Shown: piece by piece, positions 1 through 7,856 of the stretch
Numbering within the stretch: the first letter of the stretch is position 1
Layout: every line of letters begins with the position of its first letter
DNA from: a virus
Strand: one strand, 5' to 3'
DNA length: 27,297 nt
Virus record (IMG/VR): IMGVR_UViG_3300020182_000153
Location: 1 to 27,297 of that record
Notes under the pieces: generated by a model
Database searches by the model: none
What the model saw: the letters and a program-made list of their open reading frames with translations, nothing else
What the model was told of the DNA's origin: nothing
Made by a program: the position numbers and the translations under genes

Positions 1-560
1 TGATAGTTGATGATGCCTTCTTTTGTTTGTGGTCCTGCAATACCGTCTAATTGGCCTGCATAGTAACCCGTTTTGCTAAGAAGCTTTTGAAGGTATCTAA
101 TTCTGTCGTTAGCCTTATTATCTTTAGATACTAAAGTTGGATTACCTGTAAGACCGCGATATTCTAAGTTTGCATCAAAGCAAGGACAGGCTTTCGCTGC
201 ATATTGGTTATGGCCTGAGATTTTATTGATGTCTGGATATTTGCTTAATAGATTTTTTAACAGCAATTCTAGCGATTTCTTTTGTGCTGCTGTCCTTGTA
301 TCTTTGGGTGTTTTCCCATCACGTTTTACGCCGCCGATATAGCAAACGCCGATTGTGCCAGTGTTACGACCGGCAACGTGCGCGCCTTTAAGACGGATAG
401 AGCGCCCTTCATGAATGCTACCATCAAGATAAATTACATAGTGATAGCCGATGTCTGACCAACCACGAGCTTTGTGCCAGCGCCCAATCTGTTCAACCGT
501 GAAGTTTTTACCTTCAGGCGTGGCTGCGCAATGCACAATGATCTCATTGAGCTTTCTCAT
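1..560 (-). CDS. Endolysin: N-acetylmuramoyl-L-alanine amidase with C-terminal peptidoglycan-binding domain (partial, 3' end off window)
   Basis: The 186 codons present encode a T7-lysozyme-like (Amidase_2) zinc amidase that would cut the bond between MurNAc and L-Ala of peptidoglycan at lysis. The zinc ligands by pattern are H10 (IVHCAAT), H117 (SGHNQ) and C125 (KACPCFD); Y39 in GYHYVI and K123 match the T7 lysozyme catalytic Tyr and Lys. From about residue 150 a PG_binding_1-type repeat begins, with DGIAGPQT and a following Ile-rich helix. It is read through the window edge, so the C-terminus is missing. The ATG at 560 has an AAAGGA Shine-Dalgarno 9 nt upstream. It is the last visible gene of the leftward late operon, 17 bp after the small membrane protein gene. 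No signal peptide is seen, so export would need a holin; none is recognised with certainty here. Confidence 0.93.
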   Translation of the reverse strand, partial: MRKLNEIIVHCAATPEGKNFTVEQIGRWHKARGWSDIGYHYVIYLDGSIHEGRSIRLKGAHVAGRNTGTIGVCYIGGVKRDGKTPKDTRTAAQKKSLELLLKNLLSKYPDINKISGHNQYAAKACPCFDANLEYRGLTGNPTLVSKDNKANDRIRYLQKLLSKTGYYAGQLDGIAGPQTKEGIINY

Positions 561-577
561 ATTAAATTTTCCTTTGA

Positions 578-862
578 TTACTTTCCGTAGTGTCGCCAAC
601 CGAAAAGGCGAACTGAAAGCCAATATGTGATGGCAAGAATTAAGCAGATGAATATTTTTGAAAAGCGCTCTTGCTTGGATGCATCGCGCAACATGGCTTG
701 CAAAAATCGCTTGTCGCAATGCCAACGTGATTTGATTGCAAGTTTATAGCCTTCATCGTGTTTGTTGGCGCTTGCTTCATCGAAGTAATGAGTTGAAAAT
801 CGATTGAAGGTTTGTTGTAGTTTTTTAGGCCAGCTTTCCGGCCCAAAACCGTTAGGCATCAT
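578..862 (-). CDS. Small lysis-region protein with HD motif and C-terminal membrane helix
   Basis: This 94-residue protein starts MMPNGFGPESW and has an internal HDEGYKLA motif (about residues 35-42) followed by CDKRFLQAM. That layout resembles a family of small phage proteins found beside endolysins (usual pattern NGCGPEGW, then C..HD..Y, then AD..F), which recalls the His-Asp core of phospholipase A2 folds; this is from memory of the family and unproven. Residues about 71-89 form one hydrophobic helix (IFICLILAITYWLSVRLFGW). The Cys usual in the first motif is Phe here, and the Cys before HD is Lys, so an active lipase is doubtful. Its ATG overlaps the tail fibre stop (TAATG), and the amidase follows. 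A lysis accessory role (holin-like or envelope-disrupting) is inference. A second ATG one codon in is an equally possible start. Confidence 0.75.
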   Translation of the reverse strand: MMPNGFGPESWPKKLQQTFNRFSTHYFDEASANKHDEGYKLAIKSRWHCDKRFLQAMLRDASKQERFSKIFICLILAITYWLSVRLFGWRHYGK

Positions 863-2394
863 TATGCGCTGAGTAGCGATTTTAATGATTGCAAGTGTTT
901 TTCAAGCTCTAACTCAACCACTTCTTTTGTCGCAGCAGAATTAATGGCGGCCTGCCCTTCGAAGTGCTTTTCGGCAGCTAACCCAACTAGCTCATGATAT
1001 GCCTTGCTTTTTTCGAGGATGTAATTTGACATCTCATTGAGTGAAAAACCTCTTTTGTCAGCTTCTGGTTTAAGTATAGCATCTTGATAGTTCTCCGAAG
1101 AACCTTTTAATATCGCACTTGCCGCTTGTGCTTTGGGAAACCATGTTTTTTGTTCTTCGGGAGTCGCTCGACCAGTTGCCAATCTCAATACCCTGCCATG
1201 TTCAACATGAAGAACAGAAATTGCGCGGGATTTTATTTCATCAAGACTTTGCATTTTTGATTCATCTATAATTGGCTGCTCGTCATTACTCTTTTCGGAT
1301 CGCATGATCAGTTCACCAACAGCCCTCCATAGTTTGGCGATCAACTGCATATGCGCATCGGGCGCCAGTGATAGAAACGTTTCACCATCCAGTTCATGCG
1401 GAATGGGAATTGTGTTTCCATCAGCATCACTGACTAACTCGCCGTTTTCGCCCTTTTCATATTCTCGTTCGAATGGTACAGGCATTTCCTGCACCAGATT
1501 GGGATCGAGTTTCACCAATTCTTGTGCATAAAAACCATCGCGCTCACCTTCTGGCATAGCGACAGGAATACCGTCTTTTGGAGTATAGCGAACAACACCA
1601 ACTTTCTTGATTTCATCAAAAATGTGCCCGCTGAAATTGACACGATCTTTAAAGTTCTGATCTGACGGACTGCTGTTAATTAGTACATAAGCGTTGCCGT
1701 CGATCCGGTAATAAAATCCTGAGTTCCAATGGAAATCAAGTTGGTTCGGCATGTCCAACCACATACGCCCGCCGGTATCTTCTGACCGGAACATGTTGGC
1801 ATTACGTGCATACCCACTAGAATCTGAGATTACAAGAGGGCCGCTCAAACCATTCCTCCCCTGCGCCATAATCCCGCCAAATGACGCATCATAGAAAAGC
1901 GCGTAATTAATGCCATTGGATGCATCACGATACCATAAATGGGAAGAGCCAGCCCCTGTTAGGCCCTGCCCAACATAAATACTCGCTCCGTTTACGTTAA
2001 TGTTTGCGGCGAATGTTTCTTCTTGGTCTTTCCTTGCGAAAGCATTGGCCTGCAACCCATCCAATAAATCTGCATCTAATCCAGACCCTGAGCCATCATT
2101 ACCGCTTGTCCATACTACACCATCTGAATCTGGCAATGAAAATACGCGTGTTGTGCTTGTTGATATGTTACCGGCATCAAGTCTTATTCTCTTCGTATGA
2201 TCGTCAGGATCAGCAAGCGTGAATGTATCATGTAATGGTGATGTGCCAGCGTTCATATCAGCCAAATGCGACATGATTTCCCGCTGAGAATTATCAAAAT
2301 TACTTGGGATATTTGTGCCTTGTATCCCGATACTTCCAACATCTGTATTTAAAGTAGGGTCTGTGTCATAATCCGTAATTGCATTCTTAGCCAT
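862..2394 (-). CDS. Tail fibre/spike with C-terminal S74 self-cleaving chaperone
   Basis: The 510-residue protein is the only obvious receptor-binding protein in the window. The N-terminus (residues 1-50) would join the tail. Residues about 106-142 carry the DADLLDG...TF.....N..G..IYVG fibre repeat seen in many phage fibres. Residues 240-305 are a Peptidase_S74 intramolecular chaperone: the catalytic Ser-Lys dyad fits S244-D245 and K249 in SDQNFKDR, followed by FDEIKKVGVVRY and DGFYAQELV. Cleavage before S244 would release a trimerisation chaperone of about 267 residues, longer than usual, because an acidic insertion (about 308-340) and an extra domain of about 130 residues follow. That extra domain (RLATGRATPEEQ, RGFSLNEMSNYILEKSKAYHELVG) is a pattern I associate with phage tail proteins of unknown role. 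The start has AGGA 7 nt upstream. Confidence 0.9.
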   Translation of the reverse strand: MAKNAITDYDTDPTLNTDVGSIGIQGTNIPSNFDNSQREIMSHLADMNAGTSPLHDTFTLADPDDHTKRIRLDAGNISTSTTRVFSLPDSDGVVWTSGNDGSGSGLDADLLDGLQANAFARKDQEETFAANINVNGASIYVGQGLTGAGSSHLWYRDASNGINYALFYDASFGGIMAQGRNGLSGPLVISDSSGYARNANMFRSEDTGGRMWLDMPNQLDFHWNSGFYYRIDGNAYVLINSSPSDQNFKDRVNFSGHIFDEIKKVGVVRYTPKDGIPVAMPEGERDGFYAQELVKLDPNLVQEMPVPFEREYEKGENGELVSDADGNTIPIPHELDGETFLSLAPDAHMQLIAKLWRAVGELIMRSEKSNDEQPIIDESKMQSLDEIKSRAISVLHVEHGRVLRLATGRATPEEQKTWFPKAQAASAILKGSSENYQDAILKPEADKRGFSLNEMSNYILEKSKAYHELVGLAAEKHFEGQAAINSAATKEVVELELEKHLQSLKSLLSA

Positions 2395-2404
2395 TTAATA
2401 TCCT

Positions 2405-4372
2405 TTAGTCTTTCTTTGAACCGCCAAACATGCTGCTGAAAATATTATTTCCAACAGGGGCCGATTTATTTACGTTTGGTGAGCCTTTAATGCTCCATTT
2501 ATCTGCCTTTGGGCTGTAATATTTATATTGACCGTTTCCTAGTGAAATGGCTTGTGAACCGTTGCTTGCAGTGTTTGAAGAACCGCGTGGCCCATACATT
2601 GCATTTGTCATACGATTACTAGAATTACTGCCCGCTGATTGAAAAGTGTTTAACGGCTGGTTGGACCTGTCAAACAGACCGCCAAACAAACCTTGCTGCC
2701 TGTTGCCGTTAAGACGTTTTGCAATTTGAGGGCCTAGCATCATTCCAGCACGTGAACCCATTGGACCGCCTAAAAGACCGCCTATCAAAGCCCCTGCTCC
2801 GCGAGCTGCGATTGTCTCTGGTTTAAGCTGCTCTTTAATATTATTGCCAAATGTTCGTTTAGCTTTATCAAATCTGCTTTCACGCTCTAATGTTGGCGCT
2901 GTAATAGGTACGTTTTGAATTGGCTGTCCTACTGGTCCATCGATAACCGCCATTGGCCCTAAATCAGCCGGTCTTGCAGCCGGCAATGGTATTGCGCTGC
3001 CTGTTGGTAACGTAGGCTGCTTCACGTTCATCATGTAATTTGAATAATCAGCAGCTTTTGGCGTGTATGTTGGCTTTGGAATATCAGTTGGACGCGCTAC
3101 CGGCGTAGGTACGTTGTTTTTCTGATAAGCAACTTGCAACTTGCGGGCGGTTGGATTTGTTGCTTCTTGCGGCTTTGCTTTTGGTAAACTTCCCGCGCGG
3201 GTTACGTTTCCAAATGGGGCAGGAGTAATACTTGCTGGTCCAAGTTCTTGACGCTCTACTTTCCCGAAAGGTGCTGCATTGGTAGAAGATTCATAGCGTG
3301 GTTGAGGGATAGGAACATCGACGTTTAGCGTTTGATTAGGATCGTATCTTGACCGGCCCCGCGAATGAGCGTCACGCACAAATTTAGATGCTGGCTCACC
3401 GCTTTTGCCCCACGTTGCAGGCTTACCATAACCAATATGAAGCGTTTTTGTCCCCATGTAGTTAGGTGCGCCACCTATACCAGTAGCCCCACGCGCTGCG
3501 CTTTCCTCAATGATTGTTCCCAAAATGGTCTTATCGTTTGGATTTCGCATATCAAGCAATTTGCCATTTGCTTTAAATTGCATATCACCAGCTAGGCCGT
3601 GGTCATGTCTTGTTGAACCAACGCGACCACCTTTAAACCCACCTGATTTTAAATCAGTTTTTGAGAATTGACCGCCTGACGAAATAACCGGTGTAATTTC
3701 TACCCCGTGTTTTTCAGATGCCGCAGCCGCAGATTGATCAATAACAGCCTGAAGACCTGGCGAAAGCCTTTGATTTCGTGTTGCTTGCTGATTAGCATAT
3801 TGAACCGCGCTTTTATTGCGGTTTCCGTCAACTAGATTTGCAAGACCAAGACCGTTACTTTTTGGCACATCGTTTAAAACAGAAGCAAACAAGCCATCAG
3901 GAACCGGCGCGACATCATTACTTGGCAACCCTTGATCATTGTAAGCAAGCATTTGCGGGGTAGCGCTGTTGACTTGCTGGTAATCAATCTTTTTCAGTCC
4001 GCTTGCTGTGTAGATTGGCCTTTGTTGCGGGTCTGTAAAATAGATATGCCCATCTGTTGATGTAACTTTTTGTAAGCCTTTTGGGAGATTGCCTTGCGCT
4101 TTTGGCTTTGCATAAAACGTTGCGTTGTGGATTGGACCTGTGGTTTTAACTTGTTCAATTGCTTTTTCAGCCATCGAGCGGTATTGATTTACCCCGCTTG
4201 GCAGTGGTTTACCGTAGGCGTTAAACTCAGATGTTCTGGAAACAACGTCCTGAAAGCTTGTGCGCCCGCCTGTGGCTCTATTAGAAATCACACTAGCGAT
4301 AGCAAGCATATCTTGATATGATCCGGCCTTAGCTTCGCCAAGAATGACATCTACAACGGTTTTTGCAGTCAT
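2405..4372 (-). CDS. Virion-associated lysin: SleB-type hydrolase plus M15-type peptidase domains
   Basis: This 655-residue structural-region protein has two cell-wall-degrading patterns. Residues 1-125 resemble Hydrolase_2 (SleB-like lytic transglycosylase): a Glu in LGEAKAG (E13), MLAIASVISNR, then an Ala-Thr-Phe-Tyr segment. Residues about 203-335 resemble a zinc D-Ala-D-Ala peptidase (M15): RHDHGLAGD supplies H256 and D263 of HxxGxAxD, and LHIGYG supplies H312, followed by TWG. The next 150 residues are Pro-rich with ARPTD/ARPAD repeats, then a glycine-zipper helix (GALIGGLLGGPMGSRAG) that may insert in membrane, and a Gly/Asn/Ser-rich end. Likely it is ejected or carried at the tail tip to open the wall during DNA entry, rather than being the lysis endolysin. 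The start has GAGG 5 nt upstream, on the antisense of the moron's own Shine-Dalgarno. Confidence 0.82.
   Translation of the reverse strand: MTAKTVVDVILGEAKAGSYQDMLAIASVISNRATGGRTSFQDVVSRTSEFNAYGKPLPSGVNQYRSMAEKAIEQVKTTGPIHNATFYAKPKAQGNLPKGLQKVTSTDGHIYFTDPQQRPIYTASGLKKIDYQQVNSATPQMLAYNDQGLPSNDVAPVPDGLFASVLNDVPKSNGLGLANLVDGNRNKSAVQYANQQATRNQRLSPGLQAVIDQSAAAASEKHGVEITPVISSGGQFSKTDLKSGGFKGGRVGSTRHDHGLAGDMQFKANGKLLDMRNPNDKTILGTIIEESAARGATGIGGAPNYMGTKTLHIGYGKPATWGKSGEPASKFVRDAHSRGRSRYDPNQTLNVDVPIPQPRYESSTNAAPFGKVERQELGPASITPAPFGNVTRAGSLPKAKPQEATNPTARKLQVAYQKNNVPTPVARPTDIPKPTYTPKAADYSNYMMNVKQPTLPTGSAIPLPAARPADLGPMAVIDGPVGQPIQNVPITAPTLERESRFDKAKRTFGNNIKEQLKPETIAARGAGALIGGLLGGPMGSRAGMMLGPQIAKRLNGNRQQGLFGGLFDRSNQPLNTFQSAGSNSSNRMTNAMYGPRGSSNTASNGSQAISLGNGQYKYYSPKADKWSIKGSPNVNKSAPVGNNIFSSMFGGSKKD
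4317..4322 (+). promoter_or_regulatory. Candidate -10 box for the plus-strand insert genes
   Basis: TATGAT matches the sigma-70 -10 consensus at five of six positions and lies about 70 bp before the TTG start of the exported protein, inside the antisense lysin gene. No convincing -35 is present 16-18 bp upstream (best three of six), so this is only a candidate. Confidence 0.25.
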
Positions 4373-4377
4373 TTAAA

Positions 4378-4386
4378 CCTCAGGAG
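4378..4386. promoter_or_regulatory. Shared divergent Shine-Dalgarno palindrome
   Basis: CCTCAGGAG sits in the 20-bp gap between two divergent start codons. Read rightward it gives AGGAG 6 nt before the TTG at 4393; read leftward it gives GAGG 5 nt before the ATG at 4372. The core CCTCAGG is an odd palindrome, so each gene's ribosome site is largely the complement of the other's. Confidence 0.7.
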
Positions 4387-4392
4387 AATGAA

Positions 4393-4686
4393 TTGAAAAA
4401 GTTATTGATTTTGATGCTTATTGCATCTGCCCCCGCCACCGCGAAGACTTGGAATAGCTGTGAAGAAAGCTTGATTTTAGAAGATGGCGTTTATTCGTTC
4501 TTGTCCGACCATGCAGGCAATCGAAAATGTGAAATGTTGTTCTGGCCTGCGCGAAATCCAATTGCTTTACTCAGATGCGACAACCAGAAATTTTCAACGT
4601 TTGAAATGATTAGCGATACAGAAATTATTTTTGACAATATCTCAATGTATTCCGGTAAAGCCGGTGAAGATGCTTGCGGAAACTAA
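4393..4686 (+). CDS. Exported Cys-rich protein of a moron-like insert
   Basis: The gene lies on the plus strand inside an otherwise minus-strand late operon. I place the start at the TTG (AGGAG 6 nt upstream), giving 97 residues beginning with Lys-Lys and a hydrophobic run LLILMLIASAPATA: a signal peptide with likely cleavage after ATA. The mature part has four cysteines (NSCEE, RKCEM, LRCDN, DACGN), fitting two disulphides in a small periplasmic or surface domain; the core reads as beta strands. No family is recognised. It is translationally coupled (TAATG) to a two-helix membrane protein. Opposite orientation, self-contained size and export point to a moron: a gene expressed from the prophage for host benefit or superinfection exclusion. 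That role is inference. An upstream in-frame start at 4363 would lengthen the N-terminus by 10 residues and weaken the signal peptide. Confidence 0.78.
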   Translation: MKKLLILMLIASAPATAKTWNSCEESLILEDGVYSFLSDHAGNRKCEMLFWPARNPIALLRCDNQKFSTFEMISDTEIIFDNISMYSGKAGEDACGN

Positions 4687-4898
4687 TGAACGAAGAACCA
4701 GCAAACGAATGGGCCACGAAAAAAGAGCTTATATATAGCACCTTGGGCTTTTTAGTTTTTGGCATCCTGTGCGTAATTTCCTTATTTCTATCAGGAATGG
4801 ACGCAGTAATAGTTTTTGGTGTGGCGTTTTTTTTCTTTGTTGCAGGCGTTAGCTCTGCGCCGTTGTTTTATAAATTCTGGTTTAAACGCAACGATTAA
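4686..4898 (+). CDS. Two-helix membrane protein of the moron-like insert
   Basis: The ATG overlaps the previous stop as TAATG, which I prefer over an in-frame TTG 12 nt earlier. The 70-residue product has a charged N-terminus (about 16 residues), two hydrophobic helices (about 17-37, STLGFLVFGILCVISLFL; about 41-61, VIVFGVAFFFFVAGVSSAPL) and a short basic tail KFWFKRND. This fits a small inner-membrane protein, with both ends probably cytoplasmic. No family recognised. It is expected to act with the exported Cys-rich partner. Alternatives include a superinfection-exclusion protein or a class II holin, although a holin on the opposite strand from the lysis genes would be odd. Its stop overlaps the stop of the convergent ejection-protein gene, so no terminator fits between them. 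Confidence 0.75.
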   Translation: MNEEPANEWATKKELIYSTLGFLVFGILCVISLFLSGMDAVIVFGVAFFFFVAGVSSAPLFYKFWFKRND

Positions 4899-6856
4899 TC
4901 AGCCACTTGCATACCAAAAGGAATCGTAACGTTTTGCGCTGACATCAAGTTATCTGTAAAAGTTCTTAAAGCGTTCATATATTTACCGCTCATAGACGCA
5001 TTAGCAGCAACTCGCGTGATTGCATTTTTATCTGTTGAAGTAAGTAATTTAGCAATAGCCATCATTGTGCGCTCATCAGCCTTGCCTTTGCCATAACGAG
5101 CAGCAGTTAACCCGCCAGCAATGGCAGAGGCACGATAATCACCAGTAGTTAAGCCATACAGACCCGCAGTCGCATTACCGCCACCAACAAGCCCAAGCTC
5201 GATTAATTGGCGTGCTGTTGTGGAGTTGCCCATAGCACCGCGTAGCTGGTCCATAACACCCTCAATACGCACAAATGCCTCTAGTTCGTCGGCTTTAGCC
5301 TTACCAAAAGCCATAGTCATTTTTGCCCGCATCTCTGGCGATTGAAAGACGGATCGAATAACATTTGATCTATCGTTAGTAGATTTAATCTTATCGATAA
5401 TCTCAGATGCAAATCCAGTTTTGAATGCTTTCAATTCTTCAGGTGACATCTTTTTAATAGCTTCCGACATCTCAGGCGTGTTGCGTGTGGCTTTTGCAAA
5501 CACCTTGCCAGCGTCTACGGCATCATCAACGCCAAAGGCTGCCGCCGCCCCTGCCCTGGCCTGCTTATAATGCGGGTTAACATTATCCATTATGTTTAGA
5601 AGTTCTTTATGAAGAGATTTATATGCAGTTCCTACCTCACCAGCACCCGATTTGAACTCTTTATCTATAGCCCCACGTAAACCGCGCTGGATATAATCAA
5701 GCTCTTGAAATGATGGCTTACGCGCAAAAGTAACTGTTCCTGTCGCATCATCGATGCTTGCTATAAGCTGTTGTCCAAATGGGCGACCATCTGCTTTTGC
5801 AACTTTCATAGCGTTTCTGATTGCGGTTGCTGGCACACGTTGCACAATACTATCTAGCTCAACAGGATGGTTATTCCCAAAGTTAAACTCGTATGCTTTT
5901 TTATAGTTTGCACTGTTTGTCATACGCGCTCTTGAAGAGATTTGCTTTTGCAATGCAATGTCATCAACCTCACCGCCCGCAACACGTTTAACCGCGTCTA
6001 CCGCCCTGTCACTTTGACCTACAAACCTATCATTTGTCACACGTTGCATAGTTGCGCGAGCATCTGGATCCACATTAGAAGCTGCACGAGCAAGGGCGCG
6101 GGTCTTTTCGCCACCTCGATCAACGTTCATCAATGTTTGTCCGTTTTGACGTGCTATCGCCTCATCACTTGATGATATAACTGCATCGTCCATTTGCATT
6201 GCTTGTGCTATTTTTGCCTTTGCTGTGGCTTGTGGATTTACAAGAGATTTAACACCATCTTTGATGTAACGACCACCCTTGGATAATCCCGCACCGATAG
6301 CAGGACCAGCAGCACCGCCAATGCCGCCATATACACCGCCTTTTAAGGTAGCTTCCACATCACCGCCAGACTTCACCGCCGCGTCTGTCGCGCCCAAAGC
6401 ACCGCCACTTGCACCGCTCGCAAGCATTCTGGGGATTAGCGGACCACTACCCACGCCAAACGCGGCAGGAGCTGCCGAAATCATCGGGGCTGTGCCAGCA
6501 ATCGCGCCTGTAATATTCCCAAGCGTTGCTGTTGTCGGGTTATCTTTGGCGAGTTGTTCACGATCAGCCGAAAGTTTTTCGCGCATCTCGTCATATGTTT
6601 CGGGACCGGTCGCAGAAATGATGCCAGCAGAAAGCATGTCGGACGCTTCACGAGCCATATTACCAATAATAGGCAAGCCTTCCAATGCTTCACCCAAGAA
6701 AGTGCGCGTCTTATCATAACGTGCATCTGGTTTGGATTGCGCTTGCTCTGCTGCGAACTCTGGAAATTTAGAGGCAATAAGCCCCTTGATTTGCTCTTTA
6801 GGCATATCATCAGGAAAATTGACTTGATCGCCGTTTGGCATCTCTACGATTGGCAT
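4895..6856 (-). CDS. Large internal/ejection protein
   Basis: This 653-residue protein begins with IVEMPNGDQVNFPDDMPKEQ, then an IKGLIASKFPEF segment; that N-terminal module recurs in large phage ejection and tail-associated proteins. Residues about 110-200 are very Gly/Ala-rich with alternating hydrophobics (ITGAIAGTAPMISAAPAAFG, then GGVYGGIGGAAGPAIGAGLS), suited to insertion in the host membrane. The remainder is Ala- and charge-rich and probably helical (about 210-600). No enzyme motif is seen. By position (after two smaller Gly/Gln-rich structural proteins and before the virion lysin) it would be the gp16/gp20-like component of a DNA-ejection channel. Its ATG overlaps the upstream stop (TAATG), so stoichiometry may be set by coupling. 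Confidence 0.75.
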   Translation of the reverse strand: MPIVEMPNGDQVNFPDDMPKEQIKGLIASKFPEFAAEQAQSKPDARYDKTRTFLGEALEGLPIIGNMAREASDMLSAGIISATGPETYDEMREKLSADREQLAKDNPTTATLGNITGAIAGTAPMISAAPAAFGVGSGPLIPRMLASGASGGALGATDAAVKSGGDVEATLKGGVYGGIGGAAGPAIGAGLSKGGRYIKDGVKSLVNPQATAKAKIAQAMQMDDAVISSSDEAIARQNGQTLMNVDRGGEKTRALARAASNVDPDARATMQRVTNDRFVGQSDRAVDAVKRVAGGEVDDIALQKQISSRARMTNSANYKKAYEFNFGNNHPVELDSIVQRVPATAIRNAMKVAKADGRPFGQQLIASIDDATGTVTFARKPSFQELDYIQRGLRGAIDKEFKSGAGEVGTAYKSLHKELLNIMDNVNPHYKQARAGAAAAFGVDDAVDAGKVFAKATRNTPEMSEAIKKMSPEELKAFKTGFASEIIDKIKSTNDRSNVIRSVFQSPEMRAKMTMAFGKAKADELEAFVRIEGVMDQLRGAMGNSTTARQLIELGLVGGGNATAGLYGLTTGDYRASAIAGGLTAARYGKGKADERTMMAIAKLLTSTDKNAITRVAANASMSGKYMNALRTFTDNLMSAQNVTIPFGMQVAD

Positions 6857-7854
6857 TATTTAAAATACTCCGAAGCAGGGGTTATATTGCCGGTGTTTTG
6901 CGTCTGTGGTTGTTGAGGTGCTTGACCAGCTTGCATTGCTAAAAGCTGCTTACCGCGAGCAAGAGCCTGTTTAAATTCGTTCATAGCTTGGATAAAATCA
7001 GCTTCGCTTTTTGCTTGCGATGCACGTACAAGGGCTGTTTCAGCTTTTTGGCCTTCATAGTCAGTAATCGCACCGCCGCCTTTAAGCTCTTGGCGAGCAC
7101 TTAGGAAAGCTTTGTTTTTAATCTGCTCAACTCGTTCATCGAAGTCTCTTGCACCAGCAGTAAAGCTTGGCAAGCGCCCATCAATAGGTCCGACCGCAGC
7201 ACTCAATGAAGGGTGCTCAAGTACAGAATCCACAAGTGCCATTGTATCGTCCAGTCCTTGAGTAGCAGCCCCTAGATTAGCAGCATTTGCACCTTGCGCC
7301 TTACCAATGGCTTTATCACGTTCTGCACCGATAAGATTTTTATCCTCATAGCCAACAATTTCACCGGTGCGCTTGTTCATAATCCCGATACGGTCGCCCA
7401 AATCTACTTTTGTAATACCTGTACTTGGTGTGAAATCACCAGTGTCAAGAACTTTAAATGAACCATCATCACCTGGAACGCCAAGACGAATATTTCCTTC
7501 CGCATCCTCGCCATAGATAGGAGATTTGCCGTAAGAAGCGCCGTTATTAGGTGCTTGAGCCTTTAAATGCGTTGAATAAGCATCTTTAGGAGACATTGCC
7601 CCCATCTCAACCGCTTGCGCCAATTCAGGATTAACTTGCTTTAAAAACTCAACGGTTTTGTTTAATTGAGCTGCTTGCGCTTGTGTCTTGCGATTTTCAG
7701 CCTGCATAGTGCCGCCATACTGCAAGCCCTGCATAAGTGCTTGCTGCTGTGCTTGTGGACCGCCAAACATCATAGGCAAACCCGCAGATAGCAGACCTTG
7801 ACGACCGCCGAAAGCGCTGGAAATATTCCCTAATAGACCTGTTTTATTATCCAT
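6856..7854 (-). CDS. Ejection/DNA-transfer protein
   Basis: A 332-residue protein without enzymatic motifs. The N-terminus (1-75) is Gly/Gln-rich (GGPQAQQQALMQGLQYGG) and leads into a helix. The C-terminal part (about 215-300) contains the pattern DFDERVEQIKNKAFLSARQE, then LKGGGAITDYEG and KAETAL.RASQA, which recurs in internal virion proteins of many podoviruses and related phages. The middle contains a short beta-rich module (about 110-170). The tail is Gln-rich. Position between the 113-residue MGGGGN protein and the large ejection protein supports packaging inside the head or at the tail for DNA transfer. The start ATG follows the upstream stop by 2 nt (TAATTATG) with CAGGGG upstream. 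Confidence 0.78.
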   Translation of the reverse strand: MDNKTGLLGNISSAFGGRQGLLSAGLPMMFGGPQAQQQALMQGLQYGGTMQAENRKTQAQAAQLNKTVEFLKQVNPELAQAVEMGAMSPKDAYSTHLKAQAPNNGASYGKSPIYGEDAEGNIRLGVPGDDGSFKVLDTGDFTPSTGITKVDLGDRIGIMNKRTGEIVGYEDKNLIGAERDKAIGKAQGANAANLGAATQGLDDTMALVDSVLEHPSLSAAVGPIDGRLPSFTAGARDFDERVEQIKNKAFLSARQELKGGGAITDYEGQKAETALVRASQAKSEADFIQAMNEFKQALARGKQLLAMQAGQAPQQPQTQNTGNITPASEYFK

Positions 7855-7856
7855 AA

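Noticed and set aside
6279-6719. 146-residue plus-strand frame, Pro/Ala-rich
   Set aside because: Mirror of the Gly/Ala-rich part of the ejection protein; such compositions leave the antisense open by chance.
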